Source of the DNA: Brevinema_A sp051649245
GTDB lineage: Bacteria; Spirochaetota; Brevinematia; Brevinematales; Brevinemataceae
DNA: 64,000 bases
Reading direction: 5' to 3'
NCBI GenBank assembly: GCA_051649245.1
Contig: JBOFGS010000012.1
Span: 124,001-188,000 of the forward strand
How positions within the stretch are numbered: position 1 is the stretch's first letter; each line of letters opens with the position of its first letter. The position numbers and the translations under genes are program-made. The notes under the pieces are model-generated. The model was given only the letters and a program-made list of their open reading frames with translations, was not told the origin of the DNA and did no database searches. Below are positions 1-9,038 of the stretch, one piece after another.

Positions 1-788
1 TGTTTGACAGATACATGCGTTACAACATCAGGTAATGTTAATTTTTTTTGAATATAATCGATTTTTTCTGTGGTTGTACAAATCATATTTAAATAAGGAA
101 AAAATTCATCATCTAGTAATTCAATAGTTGGATTCATAATAATTGGTTCTGCAAATCTATTAACAATAGCTAAAATTTCAAGTGCAGATACATCACGAAG
201 CTCATATGTTTCGTTTAATTTAATCTCAATAATAACTAAATATTCATTATTTTTGATGGATTCTTCTAAGCTTTCTAGTAAATCAAAAGTTAAATTCAAA
301 CGAGCACTTAGAGGAAGTGAGTCAATTTCATGATTTTCTTCTGAATTAGTGGTTTGTTTGGATGGAGTGTCAGATTGATTGTTATTGGTGGAGGAATCAT
401 TTTTACGTATTTTTATTGATTCCAATTGAGTCATTAATTTTTGTGATCGAGACGGATCAGGTGTTTCATTGTTGCTATATTGATTAAGCAAAGATTCAAG
501 TTCATCTCTAACTGAAAGTAATAAACTGATGTCATCTTGTGTAAGATGACATTTTCCATTTCTTACAAGATCAAGGACATCTTCCATAATATGTGTCAGT
601 TTTGTCACAGCATCAAATCCAACAGCACCAGCACCACCTTTAATAGTATGGGCAACACGAAAGACTGTTGCAATTTGAGAAGGATCATCTAAATTTTTTT
701 CCAAGCTTAGTAACGACTCTTCTAGATTGTCCAATAGTGAAAATGCTTCATTCAGAAAATCCTGAATTAGTTCCTTCCATTCATCCAT
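1..788 (-). CDS. cheA: Chemotaxis histidine kinase CheA, N-terminal part (runs off the window)
   Basis: CheA phosphorylates itself on a histidine of its HPt domain and passes the phosphate to CheY and CheB. I translated this stretch from the ATG at 788. The first 100 residues form an HPt domain with the phosphorylation motif AHTIKGGAGAVGF, the histidine being residue 47. A polar linker rich in Ser, Asn and Thr follows (about 115-165). The next region may be the start of the P2 response-regulator-binding part. Dimerisation, kinase and CheW-like domains lie beyond base 1. The start is 13 bases downstream of the cheB stop, so the two are co-transcribed. Confidence 0.88.
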   Translation of the reverse strand, partial: MDEWKELIQDFLNEAFSLLDNLEESLLSLEKNLDDPSQIATVFRVAHTIKGGAGAVGFDAVTKLTHIMEDVLDLVRNGKCHLTQDDISLLLSVRDELESLLNQYSNNETPDPSRSQKLMTQLESIKIRKNDSSTNNNQSDTPSKQTTNSEENHEIDSLPLSARLNLTFDLLESLEESIKNNEYLVIIEIKLNETYELRDVSALEILAIVNRFAEPIIMNPTIELLDDEFFPYLNMICTTTEKIDYIQKKLTLPDVVTHVSVK

Positions 789-801
789 GATTATACCTCA
801 A

Positions 802-1947
802 TTAAATACCATATGTTTCCAAAATTAATTTTAAGCCCTTATTTAATTCGTTTAAAGGAAGCACGATATCTGCTAAATTTTCTTTTACTACAGCTCCGGG
901 CATACCCCATACAGCACTTGACTGTTCATCTTGAGCAATGATTAATGATCCTTGATCTTTTAGTTGTTTTGCTCCAACAACACCGTCTTTTCCCATTCCA
1001 CTCAAAATCGTATAGATAGCATGTCCATGAAATCCACTCATTAAGTAGTTTATAGCAAGATTAATAGATGGTTTAAAAGGATGATTTTCGTATTCTTGTT
1101 TGTCTGTATAATAAACAAAAAACGTTCCAAACATACTTATCTTTCCATGTACTCCACCTGGAAAAATATATATTTTTCCATTTTCTAATCTCATATTGTG
1201 CCGTAGCTCATAAGCAGGCAATCCGCTGACAGCACTGAGTTCTTGTGCAAAAGAATAAGTAAATGTTTCAGGCATATGCTGAATCACAATAATAGGAATA
1301 GATAAATTTTTGTTTAAATTGGTAAGCATTGCACGAACAGCTTGAGGACCACCTGTTGATGCCCCAATAATTAATATATTTGGTTTTATATGTTTTTTGT
1401 CAAGAACATCAGGCAATGCACTTAAGCCACAAGGTACAGTAATCTCAGTTAATGTGCTGTTTTTAGTAGATTGGAAAGATGAATTAGGTGATGATGGAGT
1501 TGGATGCAGAAGTTCTCGTATTTCTTTAGCTTCGAGTCCGGCATTAATTTTTGGGATAAAAGTGTTTGATAATTTTGTCAAAAATGTTTCCGGAGTACCT
1601 TCTATTTTAACGATAAAATCACAAAATCCAAATTCAATAGCTTCTTTAAATAAAGGATCACCATGTCTTGCTCTTGTACTATGAATAATAACAAAAGGAT
1701 ATTCTCCTAGAGGTATGTGATTTTTAATTTGTTTCAAAACATACAAGCCATCGCCTTTTTCCATTTCTAAATCTAAAATAACGATGTCTGGCTTATATAA
1801 AAGAATTTGTTGAAAGCCATTTTCTCCATTAGATGAAGAAGCGACTAATTCTAAATTTGATGTTTGTGTGATCATTTTGGATAAATAAGTCCTTACCAAA
1901 ATAGAATCATCAATAATTAGTATCTTTCCTGTACGAATCGTTGGCAT
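802..1947 (-). CDS. cheB: Chemotaxis response regulator protein-glutamate methylesterase CheB
   Basis: CheB removes methyl groups from glutamates of chemoreceptors and is activated by CheA phosphorylation. The 381-residue protein has an N-terminal receiver domain (acid pair D13-D14, phosphoacceptor D59 in VILDLEM). A variable linker (about 135-185) leads to the methylesterase domain, with catalytic Ser197 in GASTGG, His224 in QHMPE and Asp321 in SGMGKDG. All catalytic residues are present. I chose the ATG at 1947 over a TTG five codons upstream because AGAGGA sits at the right distance before it. It follows cheR by 18 bases and precedes cheA. Confidence 0.95.
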   Translation of the reverse strand: MPTIRTGKILIIDDSILVRTYLSKMITQTSNLELVASSSNGENGFQQILLYKPDIVILDLEMEKGDGLYVLKQIKNHIPLGEYPFVIIHSTRARHGDPLFKEAIEFGFCDFIVKIEGTPETFLTKLSNTFIPKINAGLEAKEIRELLHPTPSSPNSSFQSTKNSTLTEITVPCGLSALPDVLDKKHIKPNILIIGASTGGPQAVRAMLTNLNKNLSIPIIVIQHMPETFTYSFAQELSAVSGLPAYELRHNMRLENGKIYIFPGGVHGKISMFGTFFVYYTDKQEYENHPFKPSINLAINYLMSGFHGHAIYTILSGMGKDGVVGAKQLKDQGSLIIAQDEQSSAVWGMPGAVVKENLADIVLPLNELNKGLKLILETYGI

Positions 1948-1965
1948 AAAGGTCCTCTGCAAGCG

Positions 1966-2802
1966 TTAATTTTCATAGAAGATGCATTTAGGCAGCATAT
2001 GTGCCTGTAGATTTGTCTTCAGATGGTTTAGGCTTTCTGTAGGGCTTATAAATAAATAACGATTTTTTTTCAACACATGAGTGAGATTAGTGATCACACG
2101 TTCTTGAGTTTCGTTATTAAAATAAATAAGCACATTTCGGCAAAATATAATGTCCACAGAAGGCATCATCTTTGGTTTCAACAAATTATGTGTTTCAAAT
2201 GAAATTTTTTGTTTCAAAAATTCCGGCATCTCAATATAATTTGAAAACCCTGAAGGATCTGTTGCATCTTCTATAATATTAATTAAGTATTGATATTCAA
2301 TAGGAATATGTTTTAAGTCATTAAGACTGTATCTTCCACGAATTGCAGATTCAAGTGCTTGTTCACTGATATCTGTAGCGATAATATTAAAATCCCAATC
2401 ATGTAAATGATGTGTTTTGAAAAATCCTTGTACGCACATAGCAAGTGTGTAGGCTTCTTCTCCGGAAGAACAGGCTGCACTCCAAATAGAAATATGCTTA
2501 ATTTCTTTATTTTTTGTGAGTAATTCCGGTAAGATATGATTGTCCAATGCAACAAATTGTTCCAAGCTACGAAAAAAAAAGGTGTGATTTGTTGTCACAT
2601 ATCCAATAAATTTTAAAAATTCATCACGATCGTTTTCTAAACTTAAAATTAATTCTTCTTCGGAACATTGTTTTTTACGTAGAATTGCTGTAACTCGTTG
2701 ATCTAATACTTTTAGATGAGCATCTGGAAAAAAAATACCAACCTCTTTTTGAATCATAGATGCTAAGGTATTTAACGTCAGAATACTGGAATGAAATATC
2801 AT
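1966..2802 (-). CDS. cheR: Chemotaxis protein methyltransferase CheR
   Basis: CheR methylates glutamates on chemoreceptors with S-adenosylmethionine, opposing CheB. The 278-residue protein has the small N-terminal helical domain (about 1-75). The methyltransferase domain follows, with the SAM-binding stretch SAACSSGEEAYTLAM near residue 110 and the family motif FCRNVLIYF near residue 220. Length is normal for the family. An AAGGA ribosome site precedes the ATG. It is the second gene of the chemotaxis operon as seen here, 30 bases after the unknown gene upstream. Confidence 0.95.
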   Translation of the reverse strand: MIFHSSILTLNTLASMIQKEVGIFFPDAHLKVLDQRVTAILRKKQCSEEELILSLENDRDEFLKFIGYVTTNHTFFFRSLEQFVALDNHILPELLTKNKEIKHISIWSAACSSGEEAYTLAMCVQGFFKTHHLHDWDFNIIATDISEQALESAIRGRYSLNDLKHIPIEYQYLINIIEDATDPSGFSNYIEMPEFLKQKISFETHNLLKPKMMPSVDIIFCRNVLIYFNNETQERVITNLTHVLKKNRYLFISPTESLNHLKTNLQAHMLPKCIFYEN

Positions 2803-2832
2803 AATAAAACCGAAATCCTTATTTTTATAAAT

Positions 2833-3687
2833 TTAATGATTATCAAGAATTTCATCTATTTTGTCATTTAAATCATATTCTATTAAATCTGCAATCAGGA
2901 TAAAATCTTTATTTTCAAAAGCAACCAGCATTTGTGATGATAAATCTCTCAGATCAATTGCATGACTCTCTGCAATATTATCTTGAGAAACGGAAGCCGT
3001 ATAGCGTGTATACATTTCAATAGCATCAATGACGAGACATAAATCTTGGATAGCTTTTACATCATTTCCTGTTTGAAAATTTGTCGCAATTTCCGGAAGA
3101 AGGCATTGGATTTTTTCTAATTTATGAAATGTCGCTTCCTTATGATGCTGTTCCGTATGTTGCAGTTTGTTTTCTAAAATAATGATATGATTTGAAACTT
3201 GTGTTAACAACTCTACTAAATGTGACATTTGTTCAAACGAAATATCATCTTCATCAAGTTTTGCAACAATATTATTTACAATTGCTTTGATAATAGATAA
3301 TTCTGACGGAGGAAATGCTAATGATAAACGTAACGCTTCCATACTTTCAACAATCCAACGAAAACTTTCTATCATTTGTTGTTTCTTTATTACAGATCCA
3401 TTTTCTAATTCTTTGATGCTGTAGTTAATAAACTCTTTACCATTGGCTAAGAGTGATAACCCAATTTCAATATTAGTTGCAACAAGTAAATCAACTCGTT
3501 TAATATTATTAATTTTTTTTGACAAAATTTCTGGATTCTCTATAGCTGCAAATTCACCATCAATTTCCATCGATGCAATAATTAATCCTTCTTCCAATTC
3601 TTTTGTGACAGCATCAAGCATTGTTTGAATCGTGTCATTGGTTGAAGTTGTAATATCTATATGCACGTCATTAATAAATAATTCCAT
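2833..3687 (-). CDS. Unknown protein leading the chemotaxis operon
   Basis: I do not recognise this 284-residue protein. It is acidic, without signal peptide or membrane segment. The N-terminal 75 residues look like a small alpha/beta domain (strand MELFINDVHID, then alternating helix and strand). The rest is predicted mainly helical and could form coiled coils. The C-terminus is a run of charged helices ending ENKDFILIADLIEYDLNDKIDEIL. A longer reading from a TTG at 3729 is less likely, because GAGAG stands before the ATG at 3687 and the extended -10 site would lie inside the longer reading. Its place directly ahead of cheR, cheB and cheA suggests a role in chemotaxis or motility, which is inference only. 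Confidence 0.75.
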   Translation of the reverse strand: MELFINDVHIDITTSTNDTIQTMLDAVTKELEEGLIIASMEIDGEFAAIENPEILSKKINNIKRVDLLVATNIEIGLSLLANGKEFINYSIKELENGSVIKKQQMIESFRWIVESMEALRLSLAFPPSELSIIKAIVNNIVAKLDEDDISFEQMSHLVELLTQVSNHIIILENKLQHTEQHHKEATFHKLEKIQCLLPEIATNFQTGNDVKAIQDLCLVIDAIEMYTRYTASVSQDNIAESHAIDLRDLSSQMLVAFENKDFILIADLIEYDLNDKIDEILDNH

Positions 3688-3708
3688 AAGAAGTCTCTCA
3701 CTAACAAT

Positions 3709-3717
3709 ATTATACCA
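3709..3717 (-). promoter_or_regulatory. Extended -10 promoter for the chemotaxis operon
   Basis: The minus strand reads TGGTATAAT, an extended -10 element (TGn before a perfect TATAAT), about 20 bases upstream of the start codon. No good -35 box lies 17 bases away, which fits an extended -10 promoter. It would produce a very short leader before the unknown gene and cheRBA. Confidence 0.45.
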
Positions 3718-3791
3718 TATTGTACACAAATTTTTGATTTTTGTCGATCAAATTCATTAATTTATTTTTTTGAGTCGTTATTTTATATATG

Positions 3792-5477
3792 CTAAGAAAT
3801 ATAGGCTAAAAACTCATTTTTGATCTGTTCATGAATTTGATCAATGTTTTCTATGCAAGCTTCGCAACCGATAGAATCATGACTCGAAAAATAAAATTTT
3901 ATTTTTGGTTCTGTTCCTGAAGGACGAGCAATAATTCTAATATTTTCCGATAAAAACATGGCAAAGACATTGGATTTTGGTAAACCTGTCTGATCATTGA
4001 GATAATCAATAGTTTTCAGCACATTATGTGTTCCAATTTTTTTAGGAGGCTGAGTTCTAAAGTTCTCCATCATCTGATTGATTTTAGTTACTCCAGAAGC
4101 ACCTGGTAATGTTAATGAAACTTGAGATTCTTTGTAGTAGCCATATTTTTTGCTGATTTCCAATAAAATTTCATCAAGATATTTTCCTTGTTTTTTATAA
4201 TACGCGACCAGCTCTGCAAATAGGACAGCACTAGAAACTCCATCCTTATCGTAGACCATATTAGAAGAATTGTAGCCGTGACTTTCTTCAAATCCAAATA
4301 CAAAATGTTTGTTTTGATCATGGAGTTCTTGTTGGATATGTGCGATCCATTTGAATCCAGTGAGTACTTCTTGATATTCTATCTGATGATCATCAGCAAT
4401 CTTTTTGATCAATGGTGTTGTAACAATAGTGGTAATTAATACAGAGTTTTTTAGCACATCGTGGTTTAATAAATAATAAGTAAATAATGCTCCTATTTGG
4501 TTTCCATTGAGGAGTTTATAATCACCCTTTGATGTTTTATAGCCTACCCCAAGACGATCTGCATCAGGATCTGTAGCCACAAATAAATCTGCTCCTTGTT
4601 TTTTAGCATAATCAAGACCAATATTCATGGTGTTTGGATCTTCAGGATTAGGATAAGGAGCTGATGGGAAATTACCATCAGGTGTACTTTGCTCACTAAA
4701 CATCTCAAAGTTTTTAAAACCAAATGCTTTTGCTAATATATGAGTGACTTTGTAGCCACATCCGTGTAACGGTGAATATAAAATACGTAAATCTGTTTCT
4801 TTACAAATATCTGGATGTCGAGAAATATTTTTTATTTTGTTGATGTATTCGTCTAAAATTTCATCACAATATCGAAATAATGATGATTGTTCCACTTCCT
4901 CAAAAGGTAAATCTTCTACTTCTGTTAATGATTGAATCTGATTAACTTCATGAATCATATTTGTATCATGAGGAGGTATGACCTGTCCTCCATTATCCCA
5001 AAACACTTTGTATCCATTATATTCTTTTGGATTATGAGAAGCTGTATTCATAATTCCTGCTTGTGCACCAATTGTTCTGATAGCAAACGATAAAATAGGG
5101 GTAGGACAAAGATCTTTAAAGAAATACACAGGAATTTGATTTGCAACAAGTACGGCCGCTGCCGCTTTAGCAAATTCTAAGGAAAAAATACGAGAATCAC
5201 GCCCAATCACTACTCCTTTATTTTTATTTCCTGTGTTTTTTAAATAATTTGCAAGACCTTGTGTTACTTTTTTGATATTATAGATATTCATTCTATTGGT
5301 GCCGGCACCACGAATACCACGTAATCCCCCCGTTCCAAATTCCAATTCACGCCAAAAACGATCCGTTAGTTCTTCTTCATTGTTTTGGTCAAGAAGTATT
5401 TGAATTTCAGATCGTGTTTCTGGATCGTATTCGACAGATGTCCATTCTTTTGCTTTTTCTAAAATTTCTTTATTCAT
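3792..5477 (-). CDS. Phosphoglucomutase/phosphomannomutase family protein
   Basis: Alpha-D-phosphohexomutase, interconverting hexose 1- and 6-phosphates through a phosphoserine, most likely glucose phosphates. The 561-residue length matches the PgcA-type subgroup. The active-site serine is residue 147 in NTASHNPKEYNG. The metal-binding loop is DPDADRLGV (about 305), the sugar-specificity loop GFEESHGY (about 400) and the phosphate-binding loop RPSGTEPKIKF (near 525). All four conserved loops are intact. A 19-base gap separates it from the membrane gene upstream. Whether glucose or mannose is preferred cannot be read from the motifs alone. Confidence 0.92.
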   Translation of the reverse strand: MNKEILEKAKEWTSVEYDPETRSEIQILLDQNNEEELTDRFWRELEFGTGGLRGIRGAGTNRMNIYNIKKVTQGLANYLKNTGNKNKGVVIGRDSRIFSLEFAKAAAAVLVANQIPVYFFKDLCPTPILSFAIRTIGAQAGIMNTASHNPKEYNGYKVFWDNGGQVIPPHDTNMIHEVNQIQSLTEVEDLPFEEVEQSSLFRYCDEILDEYINKIKNISRHPDICKETDLRILYSPLHGCGYKVTHILAKAFGFKNFEMFSEQSTPDGNFPSAPYPNPEDPNTMNIGLDYAKKQGADLFVATDPDADRLGVGYKTSKGDYKLLNGNQIGALFTYYLLNHDVLKNSVLITTIVTTPLIKKIADDHQIEYQEVLTGFKWIAHIQQELHDQNKHFVFGFEESHGYNSSNMVYDKDGVSSAVLFAELVAYYKKQGKYLDEILLEISKKYGYYKESQVSLTLPGASGVTKINQMMENFRTQPPKKIGTHNVLKTIDYLNDQTGLPKSNVFAMFLSENIRIIARPSGTEPKIKFYFSSHDSIGCEACIENIDQIHEQIKNEFLAYIS

Positions 5478-5496
5478 GTGATATCTCCAATATAAA

Positions 5497-6366
5497 TTAT
5501 ATTATGTGAAAATTAATAAATGTTTGAAGTAATATCGAACCATAAAATAATAACAATGATGCTACCACATATGATGTAAAATAGCTCGCTAATATTCCTA
5601 TCCAAGATGTTTTTGTGAAAATTCCTCGATTTTGTGCAACGAGACCTAAGGTACCCATGATTAAGATTACGATAAAACATACTAAATATTCTGTTGTAAA
5701 TAGTAAAATAATTTTTCTAAATTCTTTGAGATAAATTAAATAAGGTAATGCTTTTTGTAGATTAATCGAGGTACGCTCATTCCATAGTTCAAAAACAAGA
5801 TCTGCATCAAATGAAATATATGTTTCATAATTTTTTGCAGTATTGATTATTTGTTTGTCTGTTAAAATATCTGTTTTATAAAGAATTAATTGATTGTTTG
5901 TAATTTTTGCATATTTTGCAAGTAACGAATAGTCTTTTTCACCTTTTGTATGTGAATGAAAAAAGGCATTTTCAATCAAATAAATACCTTCATCCACTCG
6001 TGCCATAATACCAAAACTAATACAGTTGATACTGTCTTGAATCACTACTCCTTTTTTTTGAGGAAATTGATTGATGTTTTCAAAAGTTTTTTCAATAGGG
6101 ATATCTTTATATGTTTGTGATTTATTATTAAAGAAAAAATGTACACAAATAACAATCAAACTAAATAATAAACACCAAAAAATAGAAGATTTATAATTTG
6201 TTTTATGAAATAAACTAATAAATAATGCCGTGCCTGACAATGGAATAAACATATTGTTGCTGATATCTGCAGATTCAATAAGATCGAAAGTTTGTAAATA
6301 TCTAAAGAAAAAAACAAATGTTGTGCTAATAATTAATAAAAAAATTGCATTAATAATTTTGCGCAT
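5497..6366 (-). CDS. Integral membrane protein, second of an overlapping pair
   Basis: A 289-residue protein of unknown identity. It has about three hydrophobic segments in the first 85 residues, a soluble stretch of about 110 residues and two to three membrane segments at the C-terminus (about 215-289). Helices flanking a central soluble domain recall the LptF/LptG lipopolysaccharide permeases, but I see no sequence motif that proves this. It overlaps the end of the upstream membrane gene by 17 bases, so the two are translationally linked. Both soluble parts end with a short helix of similar flavour (FELWNE, FDLWQK). Confidence 0.7.
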   Translation of the reverse strand: MRKIINAIFLLIISTTFVFFFRYLQTFDLIESADISNNMFIPLSGTALFISLFHKTNYKSSIFWCLLFSLIVICVHFFFNNKSQTYKDIPIEKTFENINQFPQKKGVVIQDSINCISFGIMARVDEGIYLIENAFFHSHTKGEKDYSLLAKYAKITNNQLILYKTDILTDKQIINTAKNYETYISFDADLVFELWNERTSINLQKALPYLIYLKEFRKIILLFTTEYLVCFIVILIMGTLGLVAQNRGIFTKTSWIGILASYFTSYVVASLLLFYGSILLQTFINFHII

Positions 6367-7444
6367 ATTTTTTTTCCTCGTTTATGCGTTTTATTAATAC
6401 AATTATGGAAGTAACAACGCTTAATATCCCAAATATTATCAGTTCTGAAATCATAGGGAATTTTGTCCATACAATAAAAAATGATAACAACGAATAGCAA
6501 ATAGGAAACAAAAGACTAATCACTCCTACTAATCCAAACGTTCCAAATAAAGACTGTTTAAGGGTAGTTAGTAAACCAAACATGGTAGCTGACAGCATAA
6601 GATTAAAAATATGAATAAAAAGTACTAATAATCCCTCGATATTATTACTATTATATGAATCAATTTCTAGAGACTCTTTTTTATGTGGTATTGCTGAATC
6701 ATCTTGTCGATTAATAGTTTTAGGGAGATCACGATTTAATATTAATTGATGATTGCTCATTACTATAATGGAAATATTATTTTTTGTATACGCTTTCAAT
6801 ATTAAACTGTTAAATTGTTTGATTGACTTTTGCCAAAGATCAAAGATCTCTTGCCCCTTAATATAAGGATATTGGAATGGTGGTATATATAATGATATAT
6901 CAGCACTTCCTTCCTTTTCTATATAACCCAAATTATTAAGTATTTCTGCTTTGCTGACAGTCGCTATAATGTTGTTTGTTACAATATTTTTAAAGGTAGC
7001 ATTTTGCTTACCTATCCAAAGTGCTTTCGTGTCTTTTTGTGCAAATAGTTCATTCGTCTTTGTTATCAATAATAAAGTTCCTTCTGTCGAAGAAATCATT
7101 GTGGTGTTTTCAGCAAGTATAGGATTAGGTTTTATTTGATTAAGAGATGGAATATGAAATTGTGAAAAAGGAAAAATAATAATAATGAGGCATGTTGATA
7201 ACAAGGCAGAAAGAAAAACAGTTTTATTATTCAGAGAAAGATAGTTGTTAATTTCAAATCCTGCAAAAATAATTTGATGAAACCATAAAAACCAAGGAAT
7301 AGTCCATAATATAAGATGAAGATAATTTGAGATAATGATATTATTTGGATATCGAAAACTTATTAACATTATAGGAAAGTACACACATCCCAATAAAATC
7401 CAAGGGATACTTTTAGATAAAGATACAATGTATTTTATTATCAT
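6350..7444 (-). CDS. Integral membrane protein, first of an overlapping pair
   Basis: A 364-residue protein I cannot name. Three hydrophobic segments fall in the first 95 residues, then a soluble, beta-rich stretch from about 100 to 265, then three membrane segments (about 270-350). This is the layout of an LptF/LptG-like permease subunit, and the partner gene downstream has the same plan. Members of that family work with the LptB ATPase to extract lipopolysaccharide, whereas spirochaetes without LPS may use relatives for other lipids. This is a topology argument only. The ATG is preceded by AGAGGA, and a promoter lies at 7487-7515. Confidence 0.7.
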   Translation of the reverse strand: MIIKYIVSLSKSIPWILLGCVYFPIMLISFRYPNNIIISNYLHLILWTIPWFLWFHQIIFAGFEINNYLSLNNKTVFLSALLSTCLIIIIFPFSQFHIPSLNQIKPNPILAENTTMISSTEGTLLLITKTNELFAQKDTKALWIGKQNATFKNIVTNNIIATVSKAEILNNLGYIEKEGSADISLYIPPFQYPYIKGQEIFDLWQKSIKQFNSLILKAYTKNNISIIVMSNHQLILNRDLPKTINRQDDSAIPHKKESLEIDSYNSNNIEGLLVLFIHIFNLMLSATMFGLLTTLKQSLFGTFGLVGVISLLFPICYSLLSFFIVWTKFPMISELIIFGILSVVTSIIVLIKRINEEKKYAQNY

Positions 7445-7486
7445 AATTTATGATATCCTCTTGATCTTTTATATGTTATATAATAT

Positions 7487-7515
7487 ATTGTACTTATTTT
7501 TTGAGTAATTTTCAA
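7487..7515 (-). promoter_or_regulatory. Promoter for the membrane protein pair
   Basis: On the minus strand TTGAAA (7510-7515) and TACAAT (7487-7492) are separated by 17 bases. It is about 43 bases upstream of the start at 7444 and diverges from the promoter at 7580-7608. Confidence 0.6.
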
Positions 7516-7579
7516 GATTTATACTTGCAATTATAAAAAATATCATTAAAATGATAAGTAATCACTATGATAGAAATGC

Positions 7580-7608
7580 TTGAAAAAAATAATTAAATAA
7601 TGTATAAT
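7580..7608 (+). promoter_or_regulatory. Promoter for the walJ-like gene and queH
   Basis: TTGAAA (7580-7585), a 17-base spacer and a perfect TATAAT (7603-7608). The start codon of the downstream gene is 27 bases after the -10 box, with an AGGGAG ribosome site between. Confidence 0.75.
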
Positions 7609-7634
7609 TTAACTCTATGCTTAGGGAGTGATAT

Positions 7635-8396
7635 ATGCGTTGTGCGTCATTGATTAGTGGTAGTAAAGCCAATTCATTTTATATAGAAAACAGTACGGAA
7701 GCTTTGTTGATTGATGCAGGTCTTTCGTTGCCAAAAACAGAAATGGCTTTAGCCGGATTAGGCCTCAATGCTGATAAAATATCAGGTATTTTGGTTACTC
7801 ATGAACATGATGATCATATCAGACATCTCAAACGTATTGCTCATCATTATCAATTACCTGTTTATATCACAGAAAAATCATACCACAAATCAGGATTGCA
7901 ACTAAAAAATGTTCATTTTATCAAACCTGGAGATACCTTACATTTTGGTTCTATTGATGTTGAATCTTTTGAGGTTATGCATGATGCAGAAATGTGCCTT
8001 GGTTTTGTATTCCAAAATGATCAAAAAAAAATATTCTATGCATCTGACATTGGTTCCTATAATGATGATATTATTCAAAAAGCATACAATTGTCAGTTCA
8101 TTGGCATTGAATCCAATTATGAACTTTCTATGCTCAAAATATCAAAATATCCTCAATACCTCAAAGATCGTATTTCCGGAGGTAGTGGTCATTTGGCTAA
8201 TCATGAAGCGGCTTGTTTTGTACGAGATGCTGTAGGATCATTGACTAATCATGTTATGTTTTTGCATATTAGTGAAAATACCAACTGTCTTAATCATGTA
8301 GGACGTATGATTGACCAAGATTTGTTGCACTATAATGCTGAAGTTGTGTACAATATCAGTAATAGACATACTTGCAGCCCTTTAATTAATGTATAG
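7635..8396 (+). CDS. walJ: MBL-fold metallohydrolase of the WalJ/YycJ type
   Basis: A 253-residue metallo-beta-lactamase-fold protein. It has the metal-binding motif THEHDDHIRHL near residue 57, further histidine/aspartate ligands (HDAEM, ASDIG) and an SGHLANHEA motif near residue 185. The N-terminal CASLISGSKANSFYIE is typical of the YycJ/WalJ family, a presumed nuclease or phosphodiesterase found next to WalKR in Firmicutes. No walKR genes are in the window, so the physiological role is open here. It precedes queH by about 10 bases and shares its promoter. Confidence 0.85.
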   Translation: MRCASLISGSKANSFYIENSTEALLIDAGLSLPKTEMALAGLGLNADKISGILVTHEHDDHIRHLKRIAHHYQLPVYITEKSYHKSGLQLKNVHFIKPGDTLHFGSIDVESFEVMHDAEMCLGFVFQNDQKKIFYASDIGSYNDDIIQKAYNCQFIGIESNYELSMLKISKYPQYLKDRISGGSGHLANHEAACFVRDAVGSLTNHVMFLHISENTNCLNHVGRMIDQDLLHYNAEVVYNISNRHTCSPLINV

Positions 8397-8406
8397 GAGT
8401 TTTTGT

Positions 8407-9006
8407 ATGTCAAAAAAAATATTACTCCAAACATGCTGTGCTCCTTGTGTAACCACATGTGTTGAAGTATTACGAGGTCATTTACCTTGGGAGAAAGTTC
8501 TTGAGTCAAAACCTGAGTTTGATGAAATAGTGATTTATTTTTATAATCCAAATATCCATCCAAAAGAAGAATATCATCTTCGTGCCACACAAACAAAACG
8601 TTATGCTGATATTGCAGGCTGTTCTTTTATAGAAGGTGAATATGAGCCTAAGATTTGGTATGATAGAATCGACGGGCTTCAAGATCAACCCGAAAAAGGA
8701 CATCGTTGTACAACATGTTATGGGATAAGACTGCAAAAAGCTTTTGATTATGCATTAGTACATGATTTTGATTCTGTAGCCAGTTCGTTAACGTTAAGTC
8801 CTCATAAGGATGAAAAACGTGTTAATGCCATTGGTCATGCGTGGTCAAAAAAAACAGGTATTAACTATGTAGCATCAAACTTTAAAAAAAATAATGGATT
8901 TAAAATATCCAAAGAACTGAGCCGAGAACATTGTGTTTATTGTCAGAATTATTGTGGTTGTGAATTTTCGTTAGCAGAACGTCTTACTCAAATCAAAAAT
9001 AAATAA
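8407..9006 (+). CDS. queH: Epoxyqueuosine reductase QueH
   Basis: QueH makes the last step of queuosine synthesis in the tRNA wobble position, reducing epoxyqueuosine, and replaces the unrelated QueG. The 199-residue protein has the N-terminal QTCCAPC cysteine pair, HRCTTCYGIRL in the middle and the C-terminal HCVYCQNYCGCEFS cluster, which together match the iron-sulfur and metal ligands of the family. I chose the ATG at 8407 because TAGGAG precedes it; an earlier in-frame start would overlap the upstream gene. The bidirectional hairpin at 9012-9038 ends the transcript. Confidence 0.92.
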   Translation: MSKKILLQTCCAPCVTTCVEVLRGHLPWEKVLESKPEFDEIVIYFYNPNIHPKEEYHLRATQTKRYADIAGCSFIEGEYEPKIWYDRIDGLQDQPEKGHRCTTCYGIRLQKAFDYALVHDFDSVASSLTLSPHKDEKRVNAIGHAWSKKTGINYVASNFKKNNGFKISKELSREHCVYCQNYCGCEFSLAERLTQIKNK

Positions 9007-9011
9007 AAAAT

Positions 9012-9038
9012 AAAAAACTCCCAAATTAGGAGTTTTTT
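9012..9038. terminator. Bidirectional terminator between queH and the DUF368 gene
   Basis: AAAAAACTCC and GGAGTTTTTT form a 10-base-pair stem around a 7-base loop, with A- and T-tracts on both sides. It serves queH (+) and overlaps the end of the convergent gene (-). Confidence 0.85.
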
